Of a stretch of 30,430 bases of DNA, positions 9,178 through 16,819 are shown piece after piece; the first letter of the stretch is position 1, and every line of letters begins with the position of its first letter. The stretch is from Caldifarciminota bacterium. GTDB lineage: Bacteria; Hydrothermota; Hydrothermia; B15-G9. The notes under the pieces were generated by a model. The model searched no databases. It worked only from the letters and a program-made list of their open reading frames with translations, and was not told the DNA's origin. The stretch is taken from the NCBI GenBank assembly GCA_027064565.1, contig JAMOPK010000364.1, forward strand, positions 1 to 30,430, written 5' to 3'. A program made the position numbers and the translations under genes.

Positions 9178-9811
9178 GTGAGATCCTCCTCGAGATGGAA
9201 TCCGCGAACCTTATGGGTTCGGGCAATTTGTAGCCCCTTGTGAGGTTTAAAATCCACTTCACACTCGACTCGACATCAATGAGGTGGCCTGGTGAAATGA
9301 AAACAGGCTTTACCCTGTCACGGGTGCGAACCACCGCACCGATAACCCTGCCATCCGCCATAAGGGGTGACCAGCTCCCCCGTCCTTCGGATGGCATGAC
9401 AAATTTGCCGAAAAGATGCGATTTTGCACATCCTATCGTCGGGAGTCCCACGGTAACGCCGAAATGGGCAGCTATACCCAGCCCCCTCGGATGGGCAATT
9501 CCCTGACCGTCCACCACTATCAAGTCAGGCTTCTTTGCGAGCTTCCTGAAGGCCTCGAGCAAGGCCGGCAACTCCCTGAAAGATAGAAAAGTCGGAATGT
9601 AAGGGAATTCGACCGGTGCAGTGTGATGGGCGATCTCAACAAGCTTCAGGGACGGATAGGAAAGAAGGGCGACAACAGCAGTCATCTCGTTCTTTGAACG
9701 GTTGTAAGATACATCGCAACCGGCGACGTAACGGACATCCCCATCGAATTTATCGAGCCTGACGCTGCCAGCAAGCCTGATTTGAAGCTCTTTCAATTTG
9801 TCCAGTTCCAT
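9164..9811 (-). CDS. nfi: endonuclease V (deoxyinosine 3'-endonuclease)
   Basis: This 215-aa enzyme nicks DNA one bond 3' of deoxyinosine, starting repair of deaminated adenine. Family residues are Asp33 in AGCDVSY, Glu80 in LSFRELP, Asp101 in VVDGQGIAHPRG and the C-terminal LPEPIRFAD region with Asp204. Length is normal. No Shine-Dalgarno sequence precedes the ATG; instead a -10 hexamer ends 7 nt before it, suggesting a leaderless start. It is the first gene of the pilus operon and overlaps fabG. Confidence 0.95.
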   Translation of the reverse strand: MELDKLKELQIRLAGSVRLDKFDGDVRYVAGCDVSYNRSKNEMTAVVALLSYPSLKLVEIAHHTAPVEFPYIPTFLSFRELPALLEAFRKLAKKPDLIVVDGQGIAHPRGLGIAAHFGVTVGLPTIGCAKSHLFGKFVMPSEGRGSWSPLMADGRVIGAVVRTRDRVKPVFISPGHLIDVESSVKWILNLTRGYKLPEPIRFADSISRRISHEGI

Positions 9812-9818
9812 CGTTTCA

Positions 9819-9847
9819 ATTCTAACCCATAAAAAAAGCTATGTCCA
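9819..9847 (-). promoter_or_regulatory. promoter for nfi-pil operon, probably leaderless
   Basis: On the minus strand TGGACA (9847-9842), 17 nt, TAGAAT (9824-9819), then 7 nt to the nfi ATG at 9811. Transcription would start at or next to the A of the start codon. No other ribosome site is visible. Confidence 0.55.
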
Positions 9848-9906
9848 TGAGGCAAAATCGTGGTTGCAACCCCTGTGTATTAAATATGTTCGCTCAGACA
9901 TGAAAT

Positions 9907-9947
9907 TTGCACAGGTATAAGCCTCTGAGATACAATAAAGTTGTATC
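9907..9947 (+). promoter_or_regulatory. candidate promoter with overlapping palindrome
   Basis: TTGCAC (9907-9912), 18 nt, TACAAT (9931-9936). The inverted repeat GATACAA-taaag-TTGTATC (9929-9947, 7-bp arms) covers the -10 element, where a repressor dimer could sit. It points toward the small plus-strand frames at 9997-10286. The rest of the 9812-10323 gap also contains GGTTGCAACC, a 10-bp palindrome near 9870. Confidence 0.35.
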
Positions 9948-9996
9948 GTCGCTTTGATTTAATGAACGGATGGAAACAATCTCAACGGAGAGTGAA

Positions 9997-10149
9997 ATGA
10001 AGTCAACGTTGCAGTCTGAGCTTTTGAATCGACATTAACCCCGTATTCGCGGAGATCTCCATAAAAGACTCGAACGCTATAGAAAAACAGTTAGGCAATG
10101 GAAACCTTCTTTCTCCGAATTAGATAAGAGCGAGACAAAATGGACTTAG
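9997..10149 (+). pseudogene. small interrupted reading frame, function unknown
   Basis: An ATG with a GGAG ribosome site 6 nt upstream opens a frame of 13 codons. It is stopped by TAA (10036-10038) and then stays open for 36 more codons, giving a basic, Arg/Lys-rich sequence containing RGDLHKRLERYRKTVRQWK. The downstream small frame overlaps its end by 10 nt, as genes in an operon do. I do not recognise the product. It could be a broken 50-aa gene or chance. Confidence 0.25.
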
Positions 10150-10286
10150 AGCAATTGAGGCAATACCTGAACGGATTGGCGGATTCGCTCACTCCAGACA
10201 ACAGAGATTTGTTAAACGCAGGGTTAGAGGGTTTATCTTTTCCCTCAGAGTTCACAGGATTGCACAGTTACTGGACATCGTTATGA
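10140..10286 (+). CDS. possible 48-aa hypothetical protein
   Basis: A 48-codon frame begins MDLEQLRQYLNGLADSL and ends TGLHSYWTSL. It reads like a folded, mildly acidic small protein. Only a weak AAGAG lies upstream, so translation would depend on coupling to the preceding interrupted frame. It runs convergent to miaA. No family is recognised. It may be the remnant of a larger gene. Confidence 0.25.
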   Translation: MDLEQLRQYLNGLADSLTPDNRDLLNAGLEGLSFPSEFTGLHSYWTSL

Positions 10287-10323
10287 AAAAAATGGCTTCA
10301 TTGAATATCATGTTTTTCATTTC

Positions 10324-11241
10324 TCAGGCGTAGCAGCTCTCGATGGCGGCCACGAGGGCGTCGAATATCTCCTCAGGAGGCACGTAGCGTATCCCTTTGA
10401 GAGACCTTGAGAAATAGAACTGGCGCCGGGCGAAGGTTCTCGTTCGTTTCTTGGTTAGCCTGACGGCGGTCTCCAGATCCATTTTGCCCTGAAGGTGAAG
10501 GTATAGCTCGCGATAGCCCAGCGTGTTCATAGACGGCAGGCTGAGGTCGTAGCCCATCTCCATCAGGTTTCTGACCTCGTCTAAGAACCCCCGCTCCATC
10601 ATGACGTCCACCCTCCGATTTATGCGCTCGTAGAGCTGAGGTCGGGGCATGGCGTTGAAGAAATAGACCGGCCTGAACATCGGCTGTCTCTGGTTCTCCC
10701 TTCGCACGACCGAAATGGGTTTTCCGGTCTGGTAGAAAACCTCCAGCGCCCTGATGATTCGGAACCAGTCGTTGGGATGCACTTTTGCGGCCGTCTCAGG
10801 GTCAATTTTTTGCAGTTCATCGTAAAGTGCCGCGGGTCCTTCTTTTTCGAGCCGTTCTCTAAGTTTCTCGCGTACCGATTCCTCGATGGGCGGCGACTCG
10901 AAAAAGCCCTCAAAAAGTGCTTTGAGATACAGAATGGTGCCGCCGACGACGAGGGGTATCGAGCCGCTCTCCAGGGCCTTTTTAATCTCCCTTTCGGCGT
11001 CAAGTGCGAAATCCTGAGCGCTGTAGGTCTCATCGGGCATCCTGATGTCTATCAGCCGATAGTGCCGGCGCAATTCGGGCGGCGGTTTCGCTGTGCCGAT
11101 GTCCATGAACCTATAGACCTTTCGCGAATCGCAGGAGATCAGCGTGAGCTCAGGGAAACGCTCAAGCAATCGGCGGGCGATAGCGGTCTTGCCGGACGCC
11201 GTCGGGCCTGTCAGGACGATGATTTGGGGAAAACCGCTCAT
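10324..11241 (-). CDS. miaA: tRNA dimethylallyltransferase
   Basis: This 305-aa enzyme transfers a dimethylallyl group to N6 of A37 in tRNAs that read codons starting with U. It has the P-loop GPTASGKT (12-19), the DSRKVYRFMDIGTAKP block (38-53, Asp38 the likely catalytic base), VGGTILYLKAL (99-109) and the WFRIIRALEV substrate region (159-168). The family usually shows Q or M at position 41 and G at 45, where this protein has K and F. Its ATG overlaps the stop of the upstream acyl-CoA synthetase as ATGA and it has no ribosome site of its own, so translation is coupled. Confidence 0.96.
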   Translation of the reverse strand: MSGFPQIIVLTGPTASGKTAIARRLLERFPELTLISCDSRKVYRFMDIGTAKPPPELRRHYRLIDIRMPDETYSAQDFALDAEREIKKALESGSIPLVVGGTILYLKALFEGFFESPPIEESVREKLRERLEKEGPAALYDELQKIDPETAAKVHPNDWFRIIRALEVFYQTGKPISVVRRENQRQPMFRPVYFFNAMPRPQLYERINRRVDVMMERGFLDEVRNLMEMGYDLSLPSMNTLGYRELYLHLQGKMDLETAVRLTKKRTRTFARRQFYFSRSLKGIRYVPPEEIFDALVAAIESCYA

Positions 11242-12935
11242 TTCTTCGCGTAAAGGTAACGCTTGATCTTCAGGGTTGGTGTCTTCTCGAACGGCTCCGG
11301 ATGCTCAACACACCGGGAGATCTTCGAGTAGGCAGGCAGTTTCTGGTTCACTTCCCGACAGATTTCGTCCAGAATTTCCCGCATGATCCGCTCGCGCTCG
11401 GCCTCGGATTTACCTTCCAGCCTGTCCTCGATCATGGCGTAATCTGGGTAGATCCATGCCTCCAACCTGCCATCATTTTGCAGGACAAGGGATTCCTGAA
11501 CCAGCGGATGGGCGTTGAATTTCTCCTCGATGGCCTCAGGGAAGATGTTTTCACCGCTCGGACCGAGGATCAAACTCTTCGACCTGCCCTTAATGTAGAG
11601 GTAGTTGTCATCGTCCAGGTAACCCAGATCCCCGGTCTTCAGCCAGCCGTCAGGGGTGAGCACCTCCTCGGTGAGTCTCCGGTTTTTGTAATAGCCCTTC
11701 ATGATGTTCGGGCCTCTCAGGTAGATTTCGCCGACCCCGGTCTCCGGGTCAGGGTTCTCTATCCTGACCTCGATGTCGATCAGCGGTTTGCCCACCGAGC
11801 CGGGCCGTGTCTCATTGACCTTTGCGCCTGCAACGACTGGAGAGGCCTCGGTCATCCCGTAGCCCGTCGCATAGGGGAAGCCGCATTTGCGCATGAACTG
11901 CTCTATCTCCTCGTTCAATGGCGCTCCGCCGAAGGACATGGTGCGGAGTTCGCCGCCGAAGAAGTCCATGAGCTTTTTGCCGATCTTCCGGTAAATCATT
12001 CCGGAAGTCAGCGGGTTTCTGACCAGGAACCTGATTACAAGGTTTTTCTGGAGCGATGGCACCACCTGCTTTTTATAGATTTTTTCGATGATGAGCGGCA
12101 CGGAGGCCATGACGGTCGGTCTGACCTTAGCACAGGCCATTTGCAGGATGCGCGGAGTCGGTTTCTTGCCAATGTAATAGATCGGGGCGCCTTTGTAAAG
12201 CACGTAGAGGAAGCCGAGGGTGTTCTCGTAGGAATGGGACATCGGGAGGATGGAGAGTATCCTGTCCTCAGGCGTCACGTCGAAGAAATGGTCGATCTGG
12301 ATGATGTTCGAGGCGATGTTGTAGTGGGTCAGCATGACGCCTTTGGAATGCCCGGTCGTCCCGGATGTGTAAACTATGGCTGCGAGGTCGTCCTCGTCCG
12401 GCTCGTATTTGATTAACCCGACCTTCGATGGCAGGCTCCTCAAAAGTTCAGATGCCTGTTCTATCAGGCGTGAGATCGGGGATGTTTTCACCGGATTCCG
12501 TTCCGGCACAAAGTCGTCCAGCGAGATGATATGCTCCACACCTGAGACATCGACTTCTGAGAGCTTCTCGATCTGCCGTCTTGTGGCGAACACGATTCGA
12601 CTGCCGGAGTGTTTCAGGATGTGAGCCATGTCATCGGCGTGGAAATCCGGCAGGATCGGCACCGCAACCGCTCCCATGAAGACTATTGCGAGGTAAGCGA
12701 TCCCCCAATTCGGCGAGTTCTCCCCGATGATGGCAACCCGGTCGCCTTTGATGATCCCGTGATCCTGAAGCATGTGCGATAGCGAAATGACCTTCTCCTT
12801 CAGTTCCCTGAACGTGATCGGCACGGAGTCATAGAACCCAAGGGCCGGCCTGTCGCCGTATTCATCGAATTTCGGGCACAGAAGCGCCCTGAGTGTCTTT
12901 TTCACATTGATTTCGTCAACTTTCCATTTTTTCAT
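11238..12935 (-). CDS. long-chain acyl-CoA synthetase (AMP-forming)
   Basis: This 565-aa ANL-superfamily ligase activates fatty acids through acyl-AMP to acyl-CoA. Motifs are A3 YTSGTTGHSKG (189-199), A5 YGMTE (359-363), A7 KTGDLGYLDDD (433-443) and the A8 hinge KGRSKSLI (449-456) leading to GENIFP. It resembles the FAA1 type (COG1022) more than stand-alone FadD. A longer frame with a TTG start at 12971 is open, but that TTG lies in the -35 hexamer of the best promoter; ATG 12935 sits 7 nt after the -10 element and lacks a Shine-Dalgarno, so I take it as a leaderless start. It is coupled to miaA. Confidence 0.92.
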   Translation of the reverse strand: MKKWKVDEINVKKTLRALLCPKFDEYGDRPALGFYDSVPITFRELKEKVISLSHMLQDHGIIKGDRVAIIGENSPNWGIAYLAIVFMGAVAVPILPDFHADDMAHILKHSGSRIVFATRRQIEKLSEVDVSGVEHIISLDDFVPERNPVKTSPISRLIEQASELLRSLPSKVGLIKYEPDEDDLAAIVYTSGTTGHSKGVMLTHYNIASNIIQIDHFFDVTPEDRILSILPMSHSYENTLGFLYVLYKGAPIYYIGKKPTPRILQMACAKVRPTVMASVPLIIEKIYKKQVVPSLQKNLVIRFLVRNPLTSGMIYRKIGKKLMDFFGGELRTMSFGGAPLNEEIEQFMRKCGFPYATGYGMTEASPVVAGAKVNETRPGSVGKPLIDIEVRIENPDPETGVGEIYLRGPNIMKGYYKNRRLTEEVLTPDGWLKTGDLGYLDDDNYLYIKGRSKSLILGPSGENIFPEAIEEKFNAHPLVQESLVLQNDGRLEAWIYPDYAMIEDRLEGKSEAERERIMREILDEICREVNQKLPAYSKISRCVEHPEPFEKTPTLKIKRYLYAKK

Positions 12936-12942
12936 GGCTGGA

Positions 12943-12971
12943 ATTTTAAGCCCAATCGGCGCGCCCTTCAA
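12943..12971 (-). promoter_or_regulatory. promoter for acyl-CoA synthetase-miaA, probably leaderless
   Basis: Minus strand TTGAAG (12971-12966), 17 nt, TAAAAT (12948-12943), then 7 nt to ATG 12935. The geometry is identical to the nfi promoter. Confidence 0.55.
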
Positions 12972-13015
12972 AATGTTCTATGTTAGGCGGATGTGAGCTA
13001 AGAGTGAGTTAAAGG

Positions 13016-13291
13016 TTAACACATATGATAGCCGTCATTGTGGATTGGGCGTCTCGCCCGACGCCTGAACAGGTGGTGAGATGATCGAGGCTGGTATTTA
13101 GCCTGATGCTTCATGACGGCCGGGGACGGCCGTCCCACCTTTGTTTTAGCTTCCCACATCTGTTTTACTGACTGCTTCATCATGAGTGACACCTGATGGC
13201 CATCCTGCTGGTATTCGGATACGGGAACGAAATAGTGTCCTTCAGGGTCAAACAGAACGTCTTTCGGTTTTTGAACATTTGGGTAAACCAT
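13016..13291 (-). CDS. doubtful 91-aa hypothetical protein
   Basis: The frame begins MVYPNVQKPKDVLFDPEG. Its first 50 or so residues look protein-like (DGHQVSLMMKQSVKQMW), but the C-terminal third is Arg/His-rich and translates through GC palindromes. There is no ribosome site (upstream is CAATCTTTG). It may be a small decayed gene into which an intergenic repeat has inserted. On the opposite strand, 13345-13407 encodes another short open stretch (MLPEDLMGWLEEAPAFVIPR, then stop). No family is recognised for either. Confidence 0.2.
   Translation of the reverse strand: MVYPNVQKPKDVLFDPEGHYFVPVSEYQQDGHQVSLMMKQSVKQMWEAKTKVGRPSPAVMKHQAKYQPRSSHHLFRRRARRPIHNDGYHMC
13047..13136. repeat. GC-rich palindrome cluster
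   Basis: The hairpin GGGCG-tct-CGCCC (13047-13059) is followed by two copies of GACGGCCG (13115-13122 and 13125-13132). The second is part of the perfect 14-bp palindrome GGGACGGCCGTCCC (13123-13136). This looks like an interspersed intergenic repeat rather than a gene. Confidence 0.5.
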
Positions 13292-13297
13292 CAAAGA

Positions 13298-13326
13298 TTG
13301 AAACGTTGGTCATATACCATTAGAAT
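13298..13326 (+). promoter_or_regulatory. promoter for surface fibre gene
   Basis: TTGAAA (13298-13303), 17 nt, TAGAAT (13321-13326). This predicts a leader of about 120 nt before the ATG at 13454, which has the strong ribosome site GGGGAGG. Confidence 0.45.
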
Positions 13327-13453
13327 GTCGGGTTGAAAAGGCTCATGCTGCCTGAGGATCTCATGGGGTGGTTGGAGGAAGCACCCGCCTTTGTGATTCC
13401 CCGGTAGTGTGTGATTGGAATTGAGTGCGACCAAAACAAGGGGAGGTTAAATT

Positions 13454-16400
13454 ATGTTATGGTTGGTTCTAATATCAACGCTGGGGTTTAATTCCATAAC
13501 CCCGGGGATGGCTATTGAGCGGGAGATAGGCCGTTCATCCAACAAAAATGTCCCGTATCACATCAACTATCAGGGATTCCTGACATCCGGTGGCTCAGTG
13601 GTAAACGACACTTTGCAGATGGTTTTCAGGATATTTGGTAGTTCGACCGGAGGCAGTCCGTTGTGGGAGAGCCATGCAATGAACGTTGTGGTTAGGGATG
13701 GCGTTTTCGATGTGGTTCTCGGTTCGGCTGTTCCGATACCGCCGGACGTGTTCAATGGCGATGTGAGGTGGCTTGAGATCGAGATCGAAGGCACGGTTAT
13801 GAGTCCGAGGCAGGAGCTGGGTAGCGTTGGCTACAGTGTCAGGTCCGTTTTCGCTGATACGACGGCCTTTGCCGTTTCCAGTGGACATGCCGACTCGGCA
13901 CGCAGGGCGAGGTTCTCCGACCATGCCGCTCTTGCCGATCAAGCTGACACTGCCGCCTTTGCGGCGGAGGCCGGTCACGCCACGACGGCTGACACCGCGC
14001 TTTTCGCCCACGTGGACTCAGTCGATTATGCCCTTGAATCTCATCATGCCATATTGTCAGATTCGGCTGGATATGCCCTCTTATCCGGGCACGCCACAGT
14101 CTCTGACTCGTCTGTCCACGCCCAGCAAGCTTATCATGCTGTGAGTTCTGATACGGCGAGTTTCGCCATGGCTTCTGCCCATGCATCCGTGGCCGACACA
14201 GCGATGTTTGTCGCCGTGGACTCGGTGAACTATGCCGTCACAGCCGGTCACGCAACAGCTGCAGATTCAGCCGGTTTCGCAGCCAATTCGGGTCATGCGC
14301 TCGTGGCCGACAGCGCCCTGCACGTCTCGGTTGATTCGGTTCGACATGCCGTGACGTCTGACTCGGCGGATTATGCCGTCAACTCCGGGCACGCCGTTGT
14401 TGCGGATTCCGTAATCCATTCCGTCAACCACGTCTCACGTGCAGACACAGCGGATTATGCGGACTACGCCCGACATGCCGGTGTTGCCGATAGCATTGCG
14501 GATTTCTCCGTTGACACAGTTCAGCATGCGATTACAGCCGATTCCGCGGACTACGCCGTGGCAGCAGGTTCAGCTGACTACGCACAGCATGCTGGTGTCG
14601 CAGACAGCGTAAGTAATTTGTCCGTTGATTCGGTTCAGCATGCGGTGACGTCCGACTCGGCTAATTATGCTGTGGCAGCGGGTTCAGCCGACGAAGCGAA
14701 CCATGCGACGGATGCCGACACTGCCCAGTATGCGTTTTCAGCAGGACATGCAGATTTTGCCGACAGTTCTGTTGTTTCCGACTCGGCCGATTTCGCCCAT
14801 CATGCCGCCATGTCCGACAGCGCACTGAGGGCCGACTCCGCAGACTTTGCGGCTTCGTCCCACAACGCAGTTTATGCTGATACAGCGCTTTACGCACACA
14901 TCGATTCCGTAAATTACGCCTCGTCCGCAAATAATGCTAATTATGCAACTCATTCGGACACATCGAATTATGCTTTTTCGGCCGGATATACGCCGGTTAG
15001 CGACACGGCCAATTATGCCTCGTCGGCGGGCAATGCCTCAACAGCGGATTACGCCGCTCGATCTGATACCAGCGCCTATGCGGAAAGTGCAAACAATGCT
15101 ACCACTGCCGATACTGCACAGTTCGCTTATTATTCTGCTCACGCAGCTTATGCCGATTCCAGTTTGACGGCGCTGTGGAGGACTGATGGAATGGTGCTTT
15201 ACCCGAAAAGCGGCTACGGCATATCTATCGATACCGAAAACGTGTATTACGGAAATTTTGCTTACACTCATGTCAATCTGGGATTCCATTCCTTCACTGG
15301 ATATTCCGATACCACAAAATACGCCAGCGTTCTGGGTGGTTATCGCAACTGGGCCGAAGCCACATACTCTGTCGTAGGCGGCGGTCTCCACAATGCGGCT
15401 GTTAAAGAATTTTCCGCGGTTATGAGCGGTGATTCTAATTCTGCGGGGGGTAAATACTCTTTTATCGGTGGCGGTGCGCAGAACTATGCACTGAGCAATT
15501 ACGCGGTTATTGTAGGAGGCAGGGATAATGACGCAAATTACGAGAAAGCCGTTGTTGTAGGAGGTAGCTCCAATTCGGCATACGGAGTTAGCGCGTCAGT
15601 GGTTGGCGGAGATTCCAACCTCGCCAGCGGCTCCTACTCTTTCGTAGGCGGCGGGCAATACGATACCGTAGGTTCATTTGCTGGATTCATCGGTGGAGGC
15701 GTGAACAACAGAGTTGCGTCATCCTACAGCGGCATAGCTTCGGGTTATAGCAACTATGTAACTGGTTCCATATCGTTCGTTGGTGGTGGCGCGAAGGATA
15801 CTGCATCTGGAGCATATTCCGCGGTGCTTGGCGGTTATAAGAATGTTGCAAGTGGGTTTGCCAGCCTTGTTGTTGGAGGCTATATAAACAGCGCTTCCGG
15901 TGACCGCGCGGTTGTGGTTGGAGGTTACAACAATGAGGCAAACACCATTTATTCCACTGTCGTAGGAGGATCCGACAACGCAGCGGCTGATTCATTCTCT
16001 TTCATCGGAGGCGGAAGATTTAACATAACAGGCAAATATGCAGTAGTTACAGGAGGGTATAAAGATACGGCATCAGGAGAATATTCCTTCATCGGAAACG
16101 GTTACAGAAACAATGCCTCTGGATATAGTTCAATCGTAGTTGGCGGTTATTTGAACGATGTCGGAGGAAAATATGGATTTATTGGGGGCGGCTGGTATAA
16201 CGAAGCATCCGCCTATACCAGCGTCGTGCTGGACGGCTACTGGAATGAGTCATCGGATTCATTTGCCACTGTCATCAACGGAATGTCCAACTCGGCAAGC
16301 GGCCATTATTCTTTTGTTGCTAATGGAAAATACAACATCGCCGACGGCGACTTTACTTTTATTTTTGGATATTACGCCAGAACCCAGGGCTATGACAGTG

Positions 16401-16819
16401 TTGCCGTGTTTAACTGGGGGAGCGGGCAAGGCCACTTTTTCATAGGAAACAACGCTTTTTCGACCAGCCATCGCCTTTACGTCAATGGAACCATCTATTC
16501 TTCAAAGGGCATCTACCAGAAGGCCCCATCGGGGAAGGCGCTGGAGACCAAAATTGACGATGCCATGGGTAGAGTCAGCCGTCTGAACGGCGTCTTTTAT
16601 TCCGATGATGGAGAGGATGACGTTGGCCTGAACGCCGATGAGGTCGCTCAGGTGGTGCCTCAGGCCGTGGCCTATTCCCCTGAGGGAGAGGTCGAAGGCG
16701 TGGATTATTCCAAACTCGTTCCCGTGCTTATCGAAGCGATCAAGGCTCAACAGAAAGAGATCGATCAGCTGAAGGCCCGGGTGCAGGAGCTGGAAAAAGC
16801 ACGGGATGGGCAGAGATGA
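13454..16819 (+). CDS. secreted repeat fibre protein with YadA-like head and S74-like chaperone tail
   Basis: The 1121-aa protein begins with a hydrophobic export segment (1-20, little positive charge) and a conserved secreted module (about 35-130: INYQGFLTSGG, then PRQELGSVGYSVRS). A stalk of Ala/Asp-rich repeats follows (about 133-572; 14-residue unit near DSAxYAxxSGHAxx). Then come about 23 repeats of about 15 residues (623-986; YSFxGGGxxNxASGx), like the left-handed beta-roll of YadA-type adhesin heads. The C-terminal domain (about 1019-1121; VSRLNGVFY, GLNADEVAQVVP, VDYSKLVPVLIEAI, then coiled coil) resembles Peptidase_S74 intramolecular chaperones that trimerise tail fibres. The usual SDxRxK self-cleavage segment is not clearly present. 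The protein is probably a trimeric surface fibre or adhesin, by inference. It is coupled to the next gene by an ATGA overlap. Confidence 0.85.
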   Translation: MLWLVLISTLGFNSITPGMAIEREIGRSSNKNVPYHINYQGFLTSGGSVVNDTLQMVFRIFGSSTGGSPLWESHAMNVVVRDGVFDVVLGSAVPIPPDVFNGDVRWLEIEIEGTVMSPRQELGSVGYSVRSVFADTTAFAVSSGHADSARRARFSDHAALADQADTAAFAAEAGHATTADTALFAHVDSVDYALESHHAILSDSAGYALLSGHATVSDSSVHAQQAYHAVSSDTASFAMASAHASVADTAMFVAVDSVNYAVTAGHATAADSAGFAANSGHALVADSALHVSVDSVRHAVTSDSADYAVNSGHAVVADSVIHSVNHVSRADTADYADYARHAGVADSIADFSVDTVQHAITADSADYAVAAGSADYAQHAGVADSVSNLSVDSVQHAVTSDSANYAVAAGSADEANHATDADTAQYAFSAGHADFADSSVVSDSADFAHHAAMSDSALRADSADFAASSHNAVYADTALYAHIDSVNYASSANNANYATHSDTSNYAFSAGYTPVSDTANYASSAGNASTADYAARSDTSAYAESANNATTADTAQFAYYSAHAAYADSSLTALWRTDGMVLYPKSGYGISIDTENVYYGNFAYTHVNLGFHSFTGYSDTTKYASVLGGYRNWAEATYSVVGGGLHNAAVKEFSAVMSGDSNSAGGKYSFIGGGAQNYALSNYAVIVGGRDNDANYEKAVVVGGSSNSAYGVSASVVGGDSNLASGSYSFVGGGQYDTVGSFAGFIGGGVNNRVASSYSGIASGYSNYVTGSISFVGGGAKDTASGAYSAVLGGYKNVASGFASLVVGGYINSASGDRAVVVGGYNNEANTIYSTVVGGSDNAAADSFSFIGGGRFNITGKYAVVTGGYKDTASGEYSFIGNGYRNNASGYSSIVVGGYLNDVGGKYGFIGGGWYNEASAYTSVVLDGYWNESSDSFATVINGMSNSASGHYSFVANGKYNIADGDFTFIFGYYARTQGYDSVAVFNWGSGQGHFFIGNNAFSTSHRLYVNGTIYSSKGIYQKAPSGKALETKIDDAMGRVSRLNGVFYSDDGEDDVGLNADEVAQVVPQAVAYSPEGEVEGVDYSKLVPVLIEAIKAQQKEIDQLKARVQELEKARDGQR
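13850..15169 (+). repeat. coding Ala/Asp repeat array (about 30 units of 14 aa)
   Basis: This array encodes tandem units around DSAxYAxxSGHAxx. Some DNA units are close copies; for example, 14507-14578 and 14620-14692 encode nearly the same 24 residues (SVDxVQHAxTxDSAxYAVAAGSAD). Units are degenerate at third positions, so the array is old or under selection for protein rather than DNA sequence. Confidence 0.85.
15320..16381 (+). repeat. coding array of about 23 15-residue beta-roll repeats
   Basis: Repeats of the form YSFVGGGxxNxASGx run from residue 623 to about 986. Two unit flavours tend to alternate: those starting YSF(I/V)GGG and those starting (A/S)xVVxGG. Asn in the turn and Gly-Gly in the strand are the most conserved positions. 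Confidence 0.85.

Noticed and set aside
9812..10323. Search for a sigma54 (-24/-12) promoter driven by the PilR-like protein
   Set aside because: No TGGCAC-N5-TTGC-like site was found on either strand here; the sigma70-type site fits better.
11301..12416. 371-aa plus-strand open frame antisense to the acyl-CoA synthetase
   Set aside because: It is a shadow of the synthetase gene with low-complexity composition, no ribosome site and no domain pattern.
13850..15169. Regularly spaced repeats resembling a CRISPR-like array
   Set aside because: Repeats are in frame, degenerate at third codon positions and translate to a uniform 14-residue protein unit; there are no spacers or cas genes.
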